Translations under genes and position numbers: made by a program | Notes under the pieces: generated by a model | Told to the model about the DNA's origin: nothing | The model's database searches: none | The model's input: the letters and a program-made list of their open reading frames with translations, nothing else | NCBI RefSeq assembly: GCF_003121845.1 | Contig: NZ_QEWQ01000004.1 | Span: 474,944-538,943, forward strand | Origin: Ignatzschineria ureiclastica | Lineage (GTDB): Bacteria > Pseudomonadota > Gammaproteobacteria > Cardiobacteriales > Wohlfahrtiimonadaceae | Reading direction: 5' to 3' | Length of the DNA: 64,000 nucleotides | Shown here: in pieces, positions 1 to 9,226 of the stretch | Numbering within the stretch: the first letter of the stretch is position 1 | Layout: each line of letters starts with the position of its first letter

Positions 1-899
1 TCATCCCCTTCTACCGGTGTCCAACCTAATTTCATACTAATACGGCGATCTTTGGTGCGATAGAGATATTTATCAGAATCCACTTCTCGATCTAAAGCAT
101 CTTTACCTACATAATTTTCAGCTAACTTTGTAGAATGGCGATCCCGCTCAGAGATACTCGCTGAAGCATACCATTTCTCCTGTAAGGTTCCGACATTCAG
201 CCCCACTTCATGAGTTTGACCTTCCCCGGCACCTACAACCCCTGAAATATCCAATTCAGAGCGAGGTTTTAGTGTCACAATATTAATCGCACCGCCTAAT
301 GTATTGTGACCATACATCACAGAGCTATAGCCCTTAGCAACCTCAATAGAAGAGATATCCGACGTTGAGAAACGGCTCATATCAGAGTAACCATCGTAAG
401 GAATATAGACAGGAATACCATCGACAAATACCGGCACATAGCGCAATCCATAGCCCCGCACGGAAACACTCGGCTCGTAACGGTTCGCCGCCCTTCTCCC
501 CGAAGCACCAATCGGCGCATCATAATAGACACCCGGCGTATAGGCTAATGCTTGTCCTACATCTTTTGCCTCAAATAGATCAATGGTTTCTTTACTAATA
601 TAACTCTCAAAAAAATCTGAAGATTCCAATAAGTTTTTTTCCATAGAACCTTTGACTAACACGGTTCCCAATGTGAAAACTTGGTTAGAATCAATATCTT
701 TTGATGAACCGGACTGATCACCCTTTTCATTACTAATCTTAGTCACTGATTCTTCCGATTCTAACTGATCAATACGATCAACGCCTTGTGCAAACCCTAC
801 AGATAATAGTGGAAATAACGCGCATAGTACGGCAAGAGCTGTTTTTTTCGGTTGAGGCATTGTGCTTGTGAATGCCTGATTATTTTGTTTGATGAACAT
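1..899 (-). CDS. TonB-dependent outer-membrane receptor, N-terminal part (cut by window edge)
   Basis: I translated this directly from the ATG at 899; the frame stays open to base 1, giving about 299 residues. It should be an outer-membrane gated porin that takes up a metal chelate or cofactor using TonB energy. A signal peptide spans roughly residues 15-38 (hydrophobic LAVLCALFPLLSVGFAQG). A TonB-box-like stretch (FTLGTVLVKG) is followed by a plug domain with SVSVRGYG, PVFVDGIPVY, IEVAKGYSSVMYG and LGGAINIVT, all typical of the family. The barrel lies outside the window. It follows the binding-protein/permease/ATPase/methyltransferase genes on the same strand, which suggests one uptake pathway. 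The ligand cannot be read from the sequence. Confidence 0.9.
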   Translation of the reverse strand, partial: MFIKQNNQAFTSTMPQPKKTALAVLCALFPLLSVGFAQGVDRIDQLESEESVTKISNEKGDQSGSSKDIDSNQVFTLGTVLVKGSMEKNLLESSDFFESYISKETIDLFEAKDVGQALAYTPGVYYDAPIGASGRRAANRYEPSVSVRGYGLRYVPVFVDGIPVYIPYDGYSDMSRFSTSDISSIEVAKGYSSVMYGHNTLGGAINIVTLKPRSELDISGVVGAGEGQTHEVGLNVGTLQEKWYASASISERDRHSTKLAENYVGKDALDREVDSDKYLYRTKDRRISMKLGWTPVEGD

Positions 900-964
900 A
901 GTTCTCCTTTTCGTTGATAAATAGTCGTTACTGTTTTACTTAAAAATGGACAATAAAAGCCTCT

Positions 965-993
965 CCCGGACTAAAAGAGCTTCTTTTATCGGG
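965..993 (-). terminator. Hairpin between methyltransferase and TonB receptor genes
   Basis: CCCG and CGGG arms enclose a second stem, TAAAAGA/TCTTTTA. On the minus strand a short TTTTATT run follows a few bases later. It lies 133 bases past the methyltransferase stop and 66 bases before the receptor ATG, so it could end the upstream operon or partly attenuate transcription into the receptor gene. The T-run is not immediate, so this is tentative. Confidence 0.35.
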
Positions 994-1125
994 TCATTGA
1001 TGTAGATTATTAATAAATTATTGAATCGTTATAATCTGATGCAATAAGTCTTATGAAATAGGTTCTATGAAATGGGTTTTATGAATCATTTTTATAAAAT
1101 GATCAGGTACATCTCCGGTACGCTT

Positions 1126-1977
1126 TTAAGGTTTTCTCACATCTGAGCCTCGCTTTCGATCTGTTCGCCACTTTAAGAAAGCCCAGGGACGATTTGCGTG
1201 ATAAACCGTAGGCAATGTATGCCCAAAATCATCATAATATTGGGTTAACTTCTCAACTTCATCGGCCGTTAAATCCCCAATTGACCAGGTGACCGCTTGA
1301 ATAAAATCTTCTACATTCTCGATAGTCTGACGACTAACTTGATGATTGGCTTCAATGAAATCCACCGACACTTGATAACCTTGTTGGTAGAGTAGATTGA
1401 CCGCATAGATATAGGTGGGAAAGCCGACACTATCCCGACCAATGGCTCGCAGAATATCGCGATTTACAAAATCCTTTTCGACAGTCATCGTCATATAGAC
1501 CGCCTTTTTCGCCTTTGCATTGAGTTTTGCAAGCGCATCTTCTAAATCTGCCACCATAGAAGAACGAGAAGAGATACAGATGTCGCATTCAGGAATCTCA
1601 GACCAATCCTCATCCCACGATTTTAAGATCGTCTCATAATTGGTAATACCAAGTTCCGAGGCCCTCTCATCGACTACTTCTAACATCTTTGGGCTATAAT
1701 CTAAGGCATAAACTTTCTTGATCATCGGTGCAATCGCAAGAGCAATCGTGCCGCCACCACAACCGATATCAAGAGCTGTCTCTACACCCTCTAAATCCAT
1801 CCTCGCTAAAAATGCCGAAATATAATCTGCATTGACGCAGCCACCACCGGTACGCATACGGTTCGCTTTTTGATCCCAATCTTCCGGCAACTTAGGTTGC
1901 CTGATAGATTCATTGGCATGGGAACGGTAGAGTTCACCAAAATCAATATCAAAAATAGTTGTTAAATCTCTTTTCAT
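1126..1977 (-). CDS. Class I SAM-dependent methyltransferase
   Basis: A 283-residue cytoplasmic protein with a clear SAM-binding motif I (ALDIGCGGGTIAL) and the acidic motif II (VYALDYSPKML). I chose the ATG at 1977 over an upstream ATG at 2022 because AGAGGAG lies 7 bases before it. It is the fourth gene of the binding-protein/permease/ATPase cluster, about 110 bases after the ATPase gene. Methyltransferases of this kind are known next to FecCD-type importers for metal chelates. A role in modifying or releasing the imported ligand, or in making a chelator, is inference. The substrate is unknown. Confidence 0.85.
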   Translation of the reverse strand: MKRDLTTIFDIDFGELYRSHANESIRQPKLPEDWDQKANRMRTGGGCVNADYISAFLARMDLEGVETALDIGCGGGTIALAIAPMIKKVYALDYSPKMLEVVDERASELGITNYETILKSWDEDWSEIPECDICISSRSSMVADLEDALAKLNAKAKKAVYMTMTVEKDFVNRDILRAIGRDSVGFPTYIYAVNLLYQQGYQVSVDFIEANHQVSRQTIENVEDFIQAVTWSIGDLTADEVEKLTQYYDDFGHTLPTVYHANRPWAFLKWRTDRKRGSDVRKP

Positions 1978-2087
1978 TATTATTCTCCTCTCTCTTATCC
2001 CTTGTCTCTCTCTTACATACATATCAAGGACATATCATTTTATCTAATGTCGTTTTATCTAATATCACTTCTAAGCAGATCGTGACA

Positions 2088-2861
2088 TCACAGTAAAATA
2101 CCCTCTAGGTTCTTTCTAATAATCTCTTCGGGTAGACGATAAATTGTCGCAAGATTATGGGTTGTTAAAACCTGATCACTTGCACCATCTGCGATAATTT
2201 GACCTTGATGAAAGAGCAGCAGACGATCAGCAACTCGAACTGCATGCTCAGGTTGATGAGTTGTCATTAAAATTGTCATTCCTTCCTGCTTCAATCGACT
2301 AATCTGCTCTAAGACTCGAAGCTGATTACCATAATCAAGGCTTGATGTGGGTTCATCCATAATCAGTATCTTCGGCGCTTGTACTAAGGCTCTAGCAATC
2401 AGAATCAACTGTTTTTCACCACCACTTAATTGCGGATAGAGCTTACCTGCTAAATACTCGATTTCTAATTGCTTCATCACTCTCGTTACCGCTTCCATAT
2501 CTTCTGCTTTTGGCGTTCCTGCCCAATGTAAAGAAGCGGTTCGTCCCATTAAAATGATAGCTTCCGAGGTAAATGGAAAGTAGTTGTTTTGCGCTTGTGG
2601 AACATATCCCACCATTTTGGCCAATCCCTTACGAGACCACTTTGATTGCAATTTCCCTGCAATTGAGATCTCGCCTCCTAATATTGGAATAATGCCCATA
2701 ATTGTTTTTAAGAGCGTAGTTTTGCCACAACCATTTGCCCCTAAGAGCGAAACAATCTCATTAGGATAAAATTGCAAAGACAAGTTTGAGGCAACCTTTT
2801 TGCGGCCATAGCCTAAACTTACATTCTGCAATTCAATAATAGATGCCACGCCCCTACTCAT
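2088..2861 (-). CDS. ABC transporter ATPase, FecE/FepC/BtuD family
   Basis: A 257-residue ATP-binding subunit energising the permease encoded just upstream. It shows Walker A (LLGANGCGKTTLL), a Q-loop (VPQAQNN), the signature LSGGEKQ, Walker B (ILIMDEPTSSLD) and a switch His (MTTHQPEH). The start codon overlaps the permease stop by one base (TAATG), implying translational coupling. Family members import ferric siderophores, haem, cobalamin, nickel chelates or molybdate. Family assignment is firm and substrate is not. Confidence 0.93.
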   Translation of the reverse strand: MSRGVASIIELQNVSLGYGRKKVASNLSLQFYPNEIVSLLGANGCGKTTLLKTIMGIIPILGGEISIAGKLQSKWSRKGLAKMVGYVPQAQNNYFPFTSEAIILMGRTASLHWAGTPKAEDMEAVTRVMKQLEIEYLAGKLYPQLSGGEKQLILIARALVQAPKILIMDEPTSSLDYGNQLRVLEQISRLKQEGMTILMTTHQPEHAVRVADRLLLFHQGQIIADGASDQVLTTHNLATIYRLPEEIIRKNLEGILL

Positions 2862-3841
2862 TAATGTGCGCCTCCTTTGAGTAATAGCCCAATAAAGAAA
2901 GGCGCACCAATAAAGGCCGTTAAAATACTCAAGGGCATCTCAATGGGGAAAATAGTGCGCGCAAGCGTATCGGTTAAGAGTAGAAATCCTGCCCCCATAA
3001 AGAGTGCCGTCGGAAGCAATCGACGAAAATCAGGTCCGACCCAAAGCCTTGCAATATGAGGAATCACAAGCCCAATCCAACCAATGACACCACTAATTGA
3101 AACCACAGCCGATGTCATTAATGTCGCTGATAAAATAAAGATTAAACGAAGATATTGAACATTTACGCCGAGCGCTAATACCTCTTCATCATCTAAACTC
3201 AGAAGATTCATCCGCCAGCGAAGTAAGAAAAGTGGCATAAAACTGATAATAAAGAGCGGAACAACAATATAGAGATCTTCCAAGGTTGCCATTGTCAAAG
3301 ATCCCATTAGCCAGAAAGTAATGAGTGTTAATTGGCTATAAGGATCTGAGAGCAACTTCACAAGTGAAATCCCGGCACCTAGTAAAGCAGATATAGCAAT
3401 CCCTGAGAGCACTAAGGCTAAAATAGGATCTAACCGTCGTACCATTTGTGAAATAAGATAGACAAGCGCTACCGTTGCTAAGCCAAATAGAAATGCTACT
3501 ACTTGAATCCCAACCACCGAAAAGCCAAAGTAAATGGCCGTTACGGCTCCTAATCCTGAACCCGCAGAAACACCGAGAATATCAGGGGAGACTAGCGGAT
3601 TACGAAACATACCTTGATAGGTCGCACCAGCAATGGCTAGCGCGCTTCCCACAACCATCGCTGTTAACATCCGCGGCATCCGAATATGCCAAAGTACAAT
3701 ATCGTGATCTGTTAAATCATGACCTTGTGCAATATTCGTTAAAGAGTGCCACAATTCTGCGATCGAAATGGAATACTGTCCAACAGAAATGGAAATCAAA
3801 AACATGATGACCAAAAAAATAGGTGCTAACCAAAGACGCAT
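2861..3841 (-). CDS. ABC transporter permease, FecCD/BtuC family
   Basis: A 326-residue inner-membrane protein with about ten hydrophobic segments. Conserved family stretches include LWHIRMPRMLTAMVVGSALAIAG near residue 50, NPLVSPDILGVSAGSG (about 80-96), and GVIGWIGLVIPHIARLWVGPD in the C-terminal third, which is the loop that contacts the ATPase. It overlaps its neighbours on both sides by one base (TAATG), so binding protein, permease and ATPase are translated as a coupled unit. Only one permease gene is present, so it should act as a homodimer. Confidence 0.94.
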   Translation of the reverse strand: MRLWLAPIFLVIMFLISISVGQYSISIAELWHSLTNIAQGHDLTDHDIVLWHIRMPRMLTAMVVGSALAIAGATYQGMFRNPLVSPDILGVSAGSGLGAVTAIYFGFSVVGIQVVAFLFGLATVALVYLISQMVRRLDPILALVLSGIAISALLGAGISLVKLLSDPYSQLTLITFWLMGSLTMATLEDLYIVVPLFIISFMPLFLLRWRMNLLSLDDEEVLALGVNVQYLRLIFILSATLMTSAVVSISGVIGWIGLVIPHIARLWVGPDFRRLLPTALFMGAGFLLLTDTLARTIFPIEMPLSILTAFIGAPFFIGLLLKGGAH

Positions 3842-4887
3842 TATTGAGGCCCTGCAGTTATTTTTTTTAATTCATCTTCACTCAAATAGTATTGATAAAA
3901 AAGGGCAAAATACTCAATAATCGCTTTTTTTGCCATCTCTAAAGAATAACGTTCCGGCACTAATAGCGAGGCAAGCCACGAAGCGCCTAATAGACGATTC
4001 ATACCCGGTGGCATATCTAACCAGCCAAAAGGTAGATTCGGTACCCAATAGTAACGCTTCTCTTTCACTGCTTTTAAACGTTGCCAAATAGGATTTGTCT
4101 GAATCGTTTGATAAAAATTTGCATCCATAATCAGAATCACATCGGGTTGCCATAACATCAATTGCTCTAAAGACACCCGAGTCATCATCTTTTCACCAGC
4201 CACTTCAGCAACATTTGTCGCACCAATCCATTCAATGACCTCGGTGTGAATAGATCCTTTTAATCCAGTTTCAAGTCCATCAGCACCACGAGCTGAGTAA
4301 ACTTTTATCTCCCCCTGATTGCTCTTTGAGACAATATTATGCGTTTGTTGCAATACTCCCTCGGCGTAGTCTGCTAATAGCGCCCCATGCGCTTCAACGC
4401 CTAAAACGCGTCCTAATGTCCGTAACTGCTCTGCTGTATCTGAAAATTGCCCATTTGCAAGTAGATAAGGGATCTGAGTTTGCTGATGAACACGCTCTGC
4501 AACGCCAATATAGCTCGGCGATACCGTACCGATATCCACAATCAGATCAGGCTTTGAGGCCATAATTTTCTCAAGAGGGGCTGTCGATCCTCTGCCCGCT
4601 AATCTGCCCGTTGAGGGTAGATTTTGAATTCTTTCAGGTAGAAAATGCTTCTGCTTTGAAGAGAGATTAAGGGATGCCAATCCGATCAGCTTATTCGGTG
4701 TTAAAGAGAGCAGTAAAATATCAGCAACAGGGCCCGCACTTAGAATTCGCTCTATCGTTTGAGGCTTAGGAAGATCACCAAAAGCTTCCATTAAAAATGA
4801 TTGCTCTTTAGCAAAGACCAATGCCGGAAATTGCAGTAATAAAGAGGAAGCTAAAGCTGTTTTAAGAAAATGACGACGGTTCAACAT
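3841..4887 (-). CDS. Metal-chelate ABC transporter substrate-binding protein with Tat-like signal
   Basis: A 348-residue class III periplasmic binding protein (PF01497-like): ERILSAGPVADILLLSL, KPDLIVDIG, WQPDVILIMD and GMNRLLGASWLASLLVPE are the usual blocks. The N-terminus has NRRHFLK ahead of a hydrophobic stretch ending at VFA, a twin-arginine signal rather than an ordinary Sec signal. Tat export would mean it folds, perhaps with a bound cofactor, before crossing the membrane. First gene of the operon and coupled to the permease. The C-terminal NRLLG block recalls nickel- or iron-chelate binding proteins, but the ligand is unproven. Confidence 0.9.
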   Translation of the reverse strand: MLNRRHFLKTALASSLLLQFPALVFAKEQSFLMEAFGDLPKPQTIERILSAGPVADILLLSLTPNKLIGLASLNLSSKQKHFLPERIQNLPSTGRLAGRGSTAPLEKIMASKPDLIVDIGTVSPSYIGVAERVHQQTQIPYLLANGQFSDTAEQLRTLGRVLGVEAHGALLADYAEGVLQQTHNIVSKSNQGEIKVYSARGADGLETGLKGSIHTEVIEWIGATNVAEVAGEKMMTRVSLEQLMLWQPDVILIMDANFYQTIQTNPIWQRLKAVKEKRYYWVPNLPFGWLDMPPGMNRLLGASWLASLLVPERYSLEMAKKAIIEYFALFYQYYLSEDELKKITAGPQ

Positions 4888-5189
4888 AAGATCTTCTCAC
4901 CCAAAGGCATGCAATAAATGATGAATAAATAAAAGTGATATTGATCTAAAACATCAGTCACTAAGGATCAAATATCAACTTTTTAATGAAAGTTGGCATT
5001 ATTACACTCTTTTTAGTCAATCTTGACCATTACCCAATAGAACTATACGAAACAACAGTAGCGAAATAGTCCACATTACATTCTTGTTATCGAAAAAAAT
5101 CCCCAATATGGACAATATCGGGGATCTTATCATTCAATAAATATGCTTAAAAAATTCGATAGATGAAGCTAAAATACCAAAATCAGAGC
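4888..5189. other. Intergenic region upstream of the binding-protein operon
   Basis: This should hold the promoter of the transport operon, but I see no convincing -35/-10 pair and no good Fur-box match. A small inverted repeat (CAACTTT/AAAGTTG) lies at 4976-4995. The terminator of the next gene occupies 5092-5125. Confidence 0.5.
5092..5125 (-). terminator. Rho-independent terminator after the 5190-5564 gene
   Basis: On the minus strand ATCCCC and GGGGAT form the base of a hairpin, with an inner ATAT/ATAT pairing, followed directly by a run of seven T. It lies 65 bases past the stop of the 5190-5564 gene. Confidence 0.75.
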
Positions 5190-5564
5190 TTAAAGATCAA
5201 TCACTTCAACTTGATCTCGGTCGGTAATAATCATCAAGGGGACATTTTCATAACTATCAATATGACCTGTGAGGCAGACTTCCTGTTTTGCTAATGATTG
5301 TGCCCACTCAAGTGAACCGATATCTGCTAGATCTTCTCGCCAAATAAAACCATAAAAAGGTTCCTTCGGATAGGGTTGTACAAAATTGAGATATATCGCT
5401 TCTTCAGTGACATCAACTGTTGCTACTTCCCCACAAACTTTACGGATATAGCCCTCATAAACCTTCGCCTCCGTTGCAAGAATATAGTCAGAAGCCCAAG
5501 TCACTGCCCCAAAACTACAGGCACAGAGTAACAATAAACTCACTCGTTGTAATAATCGTCGCAT
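5190..5564 (-). CDS. Small exported protein of unknown function
   Basis: 124 residues. A Sec-type signal peptide (RRLLQRVSLLLLCACSFGAVTWA) is followed by a mature part of about 100 residues rich in acidic residues, with two cysteines (VCGEVATV and EVCLTGHI) that could form a disulfide. The ATG has AAGGA 7 bases upstream. The phrases VCLTGHIDSYENVPLMIITDRDQVEVI suggest a small beta-barrel (OB-like) fold, as in periplasmic nucleic-acid or metal-binding domains, but I do not recognise the family. It follows the small membrane-protein gene by 39 bases and probably shares its transcript. Confidence 0.7.
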   Translation of the reverse strand: MRRLLQRVSLLLLCACSFGAVTWASDYILATEAKVYEGYIRKVCGEVATVDVTEEAIYLNFVQPYPKEPFYGFIWREDLADIGSLEWAQSLAKQEVCLTGHIDSYENVPLMIITDRDQVEVIDL

Positions 5565-5603
5565 GATCCATTCCTTTAATAAAATTGAATACTCAATGAA
5601 GAA

Positions 5604-5816
5604 TTAGCGTCTATTTTTCCAATAAGTGAGTACTGGCGGACCAATTAAAAATGCCCCTACTAATAGCTCTATGAGCGTCACAATCGCCCAACCGATATTA
5701 AAAGCAAACATCCAACAGATCGCAATAGCGACTGATGCAATCACAACGGCACGATCATCTAAAAAATGACGTAAACCAACACCGACTACAAAAAAGAGGA
5801 AGAGAAAAAATAACAT
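5604..5816 (-). CDS. Small inner-membrane protein, 70 residues
   Basis: The protein is almost entirely hydrophobic: one segment at residues 1-14, then VVIASVAIAICWMFAFNIGWAIVTLIELLVGAFLIGPPVLTYW forming one or two more, ending in a basic NRR tail. The ATG at 5816 has GAGG 6 bases upstream, which supports translation. It is read together with the exported protein downstream. I do not recognise the family. Confidence 0.6.
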   Translation of the reverse strand: MLFFLFLFFVVGVGLRHFLDDRAVVIASVAIAICWMFAFNIGWAIVTLIELLVGAFLIGPPVLTYWKNRR

Positions 5817-6026
5817 AGCGGACCTCGCTGAACTTTCATTCTATATATCTATTAAAAAACCATACAAATTGATTCATAAGGATCTATTCTAACACTATAA
5901 AGAATATACTTTAAGCTACAACTATTTAAATATATTGATAATTCAATGCGATTATTGAATAATGCACTGTCATTTAGGCTTCTATTCACTTCTCTCTAAA
6001 TTGGCCTCAATCCTATTAATTATCGC

Positions 6027-7820
6027 CTATTGCAGATCTTGTAAAAAAGTTTGTAACGCTCTTTCGATATAGATGGTATCCCTTAAATATTCTGCCGGCG
6101 TTTTTTGGTCTATCAGTTGCTCTAACTTAAAATGCGTTGTAATCATCTCTTCTCGCAAACTTGTAATGAGTGTTTGGAAAAGCGCAAGATAGTATGGCGC
6201 ACCATAAGCCTTAGCGGAGAGTTCTCTGAAGCGAAATACTGCCCCATCTGCGATGCTACTGCGCTCTAAAACACCATATAATGATAGAGAAAAATAGGGT
6301 TTTTCAATCGTGATGAGATGCGTTGAATCATCAAAATCTTCTTCCTTAAAATCATGCGCAATAAAAGTGGGCGACAATAATGATTCGATATAAGGATCAT
6401 AAATATTATATTCCCCATACCAATTGGTTTGCCGACCTTTAGCAATACTTTGAATAAATTCAATGGCCGTTCGCAATAATTCACCGGCGTAGAGGATCTC
6501 TTCTTCCGTCGTATAGCGCCCCACACTCACACGAATTGACGAGAATGCCCGGCGTTCATCATAGCCCGTCTCTGTTAATACGTAAGAGGGTAAAGTACTG
6601 TCACTATTACAAGCCGAGCCTTTTGCAAGCGCTAACTTCGGCACTAAGGCCAATAAAGTATCGGCATGAACATCCGGAAGATAGAGATTTAAAACGCCTG
6701 GCTCCCGCTCTGCCTTAACCTTTATACCTGATTTAATATCGGCAAATTGTGGCTCTGAATTGATAATATCAGTGAGTGTTTTATCTCTCTCCCGATTGCT
6801 TTGTTGGCTGCTTTGCTGCCCCATTTGCTGATCATCTTGTGAATCTTTCCGAACAATTGAAGCACTATTCACCTCAACGCCAAGAGGCAGTAATTGACGA
6901 AGTAGTAAGCCCTCTAACCGCACTAAACGATGACGTTCATCACGCCAATTCGCCGCAATCAAAGATAACGCTTTTGCAAATCCTAAAACACCCTCATTCG
7001 GCATTGTGCCGGCACGCAGCATTTGTCCACCGCTACCATCCATCAAATGTTGCATCGGTAATTTTGGGAATGCTCGGCGATAGAGTAATCCAATATTTTT
7101 AGGACCATAGCATTTATGAGCCGACAGACTGACAAGGTCAAATTGAGAAGCATCAAATTGAAAATGAGGAGCGGCTTGAGTTGCATCGATATGAATGGGA
7201 ATCTTATATTTCCGAGCCATTTTAGCAATAGCTTCTACCGGCAATTTATCACCCGTTTCATTATTGACCCAAATAAGAGAAATAAGCGCAGTCTCTTCAT
7301 TAATCGCAGATTCAATCATCTCCGCGGTAATCGTCCCTTCGCTATTAGGCGCAATAAAATGCCCCTTATAACCCATCTTCATCAAACTTTGAACTGTATT
7401 AATCGTCGCTTTATGCTCGATAGTCGTGGTGATGATTTCCCGTTTTTTTTGCGCCTGTAATACGCCTTTGAGTGCTTGATTAATCGATTCTGTTGCACCG
7501 CTTGTAATCGTAATCTCTTCTCGAGTGACATTAAAATGACGAGCAATCTCTTCTAACGCTTCTTGCACATATTGCGTTGTCATTGCACCTAATTCATGCG
7601 GGCTACTGATATTGGCCCAATGGCGTTCCATTGCATTGACCATCGTCTCAATCACCGCAGGATCTACCGGCGTTGTCGCAGCATAATCAAGATAAACCAT
7701 ATCCGAGAAATGGGGCTTTGTGGGAAGCTTCAAAAGTTCAATCTCCCCTTTCCCCTGCTGATTCAGCTCACTTTGGGTTGTATCATTCAAGTTTTCAGCA
7801 ATATCCCATACTCTTTTCAT
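6027..7820 (-). CDS. Cysteine desulfurase with degenerate IscU-like C-terminal domain
   Basis: 597 residues against about 400 for IscS/NifS. Residues 42-460 are a class V PLP aminotransferase: DYAATTP at 45-51, TSGATESIN at 106, PLP lysine K236 in SAHKCYGPKNIG, and the persulfide cysteine C404 in AKGSACNS. Residues 326-350 are a Gln/Ser/Asp-rich insert. Residues 471-597 align by eye with IscU: YDPYIESLLSP with the IscU N-terminal helix, FSLSLYGV...GAVFRFRELSAKAYGAPYYLALFQTL with the central strands and helix, and YIERALQTFLQDL with the C-terminal helix. All three cluster-ligand cysteines are absent. It could donate sulfur through its own C404 and use the extra domain for docking. It stands alone, with no iscU, iscA or hscBA nearby. 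Confidence 0.88.
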   Translation of the reverse strand: MKRVWDIAENLNDTTQSELNQQGKGEIELLKLPTKPHFSDMVYLDYAATTPVDPAVIETMVNAMERHWANISSPHELGAMTTQYVQEALEEIARHFNVTREEITITSGATESINQALKGVLQAQKKREIITTTIEHKATINTVQSLMKMGYKGHFIAPNSEGTITAEMIESAINEETALISLIWVNNETGDKLPVEAIAKMARKYKIPIHIDATQAAPHFQFDASQFDLVSLSAHKCYGPKNIGLLYRRAFPKLPMQHLMDGSGGQMLRAGTMPNEGVLGFAKALSLIAANWRDERHRLVRLEGLLLRQLLPLGVEVNSASIVRKDSQDDQQMGQQSSQQSNRERDKTLTDIINSEPQFADIKSGIKVKAEREPGVLNLYLPDVHADTLLALVPKLALAKGSACNSDSTLPSYVLTETGYDERRAFSSIRVSVGRYTTEEEILYAGELLRTAIEFIQSIAKGRQTNWYGEYNIYDPYIESLLSPTFIAHDFKEEDFDDSTHLITIEKPYFSLSLYGVLERSSIADGAVFRFRELSAKAYGAPYYLALFQTLITSLREEMITTHFKLEQLIDQKTPAEYLRDTIYIERALQTFLQDLQ

Positions 7821-7941
7821 TGATTATCCTTTTCAATCGATAGCGCTATGAAGTGATAGATTCATCGTTGCTACTTATTTTGCTACTTTATTAACACTCA
7901 ATCTAATTTTGTAATCACAAAGCTCTCATAAACAAAGCCGA

Positions 7942-7967
7942 ATAAAAAAAGCGCCAAGAGAGCGCTT
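7942..7967 (-). terminator. Terminator of the amino-acid ABC ATPase gene
   Basis: On the minus strand AAGCGC and GCGCTT flank a 7-base loop, followed by a run of T. It lies 64 bases past the stop of the 8031-8801 gene. Confidence 0.75.
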
Positions 7968-8030
7968 CTTTAATATATCATTGATTTTATCTTCGCTAAC
8001 AACTATTAGCATAAAAGTTAGGGGAAGAAA

Positions 8031-8801
8031 TCATCCATTGTAATGTTGAATAAATTGTTTAAACCGCTCTGATTGTGGATTCGTAAAGAGCTCATGAGGA
8101 TCCCCCTCTTCTTCAATACGCCCTTCATGGAAAAAGACAACTCGATTAGAGACATTACGGGCAAAATCCATCTCATGAGTTACCACAATCATCGTCATCC
8201 CCTCTTTCGCTAAATCCTGCATGACTGTCAACACTTCATGCACTAACTCAGGGTCTAATGCCGATGTAGGTTCATCAAAGAGAATCACACTCGGTTCCAT
8301 AGCAAGCGCTCTCGCAATCGCCACACGTTGCTGCTGCCCACCCGATAAAGAGATAGGATAGTCATTCACCCGTTCACTCATCCCCACTTTTTCGAGCAAT
8401 TTCAGCGCTCGTGCTTTTGCCTCTTTCTTCGATAATCCTAAGACATGAACAGGCGCTTCGATCATATTCTCAAGCACCGTCATATGACCCCAAAGATTGA
8501 AGTTTTGAAATACCATACCCAATTCTGTTCGCATTTTCTGTAATGCTTTTTGATCTTTTGCCACTAAACCTTTATCACTAGGAACTAGGATCAATTTCTC
8601 ACCATTGAGCGTAATTTCACCTTGATCAGGATTCTCTAATAGATTGATACAACGCAAAAAGGTACTCTTTCCAGATCCTGAAGCCCCTAACATTGAGACG
8701 ACATCGCCTTTATTTAAGGTGAGCGAGATTCCTTTTAAAATCTCCCGATCTCCAAATGACTTATGGATATTTTCAACGACCAATGTGGGTTGACTTGACA
8801 T
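8031..8801 (-). CDS. Polar amino-acid ABC transporter ATPase (HisP/GlnQ type)
   Basis: 256 residues, the usual length. It shows Walker A ([16 protein letters not shown]), a Q-loop followed by [16 protein letters not shown] (a PAAT-family hallmark), the signature [17 protein letters not shown], Walker B ([14 protein letters not shown]) and switch His (VVTHEMDFA). The Leu-Trp-Gly-His sequence is nearest the HisP/ArtP/AotP branch (basic amino acids). No permease or binding-protein gene adjoins it, so it is an orphan here and its partners must lie elsewhere. It is transcribed alone, with its own terminator. Confidence 0.9.
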   Translation of the reverse strand: MSSQPTLVVENIHKSFGDREILKGISLTLNKGDVVSMLGASGSGKSTFLRCINLLENPDQGEITLNGEKLILVPSDKGLVAKDQKALQKMRTELGMVFQNFNLWGHMTVLENMIEAPVHVLGLSKKEAKARALKLLEKVGMSERVNDYPISLSGGQQQRVAIARALAMEPSVILFDEPTSALDPELVHEVLTVMQDLAKEGMTMIVVTHEMDFARNVSNRVVFFHEGRIEEEGDPHELFTNPQSERFKQFIQHYNG

Positions 8802-9226
8802 AATATGAATATTCCTACAGTTTCGATGACATAAAGCAAGTCTGCCATTATAACAACATTCGAAGAAAGACGATGTACATTTGTTATAAATCTCTCTTCC
8901 TAAGAGGACAATTTCAGACTAAGTTAGTGTATACTAGCGAAGTTTAAAGTGATCTTAATAAAGTAAGTTTATAAAAGTTTGACCTATGCCCATCTGAAGG
9001 TTTGATCTTCAAGATTGAATCTTTGAAAATAGGATCTAATCAACTCTTAATAATACGATATGTTATTCATACACATTATTAATATTCCTTATTAATCATT
9101 TATTAGGATATCATTGATTAGGCATTATTAATGCAGACAAATTATCATAACAATATAGACACAATCACAATTTATAACGTAATTTTTTGATTCAATTTCT
9201 GAAGAGAAACAAAAGGATTTTATAGG
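8802..9226. other. Divergent intergenic region upstream of leuS
   Basis: 425 AT-rich bases between the ABC ATPase gene (minus) and leuS (plus), which should hold both promoters. TATACT at 8930-8935 could be a -10 box for leuS, without a good -35. I see no T-box leader and no small open frame with a ribosome site. The leuS ATG has AAAGGA 11 bases upstream. Confidence 0.4.

Noticed and set aside
3475-3807. 110-codon plus-strand frame inside the permease gene
   Set aside because: Antisense shadow of a well-conserved membrane-protein gene.
8802-9226. Possible T-box or leader-peptide attenuator before leuS
   Set aside because: No T-box-like specifier/antiterminator structure and no leucine-rich leader frame.
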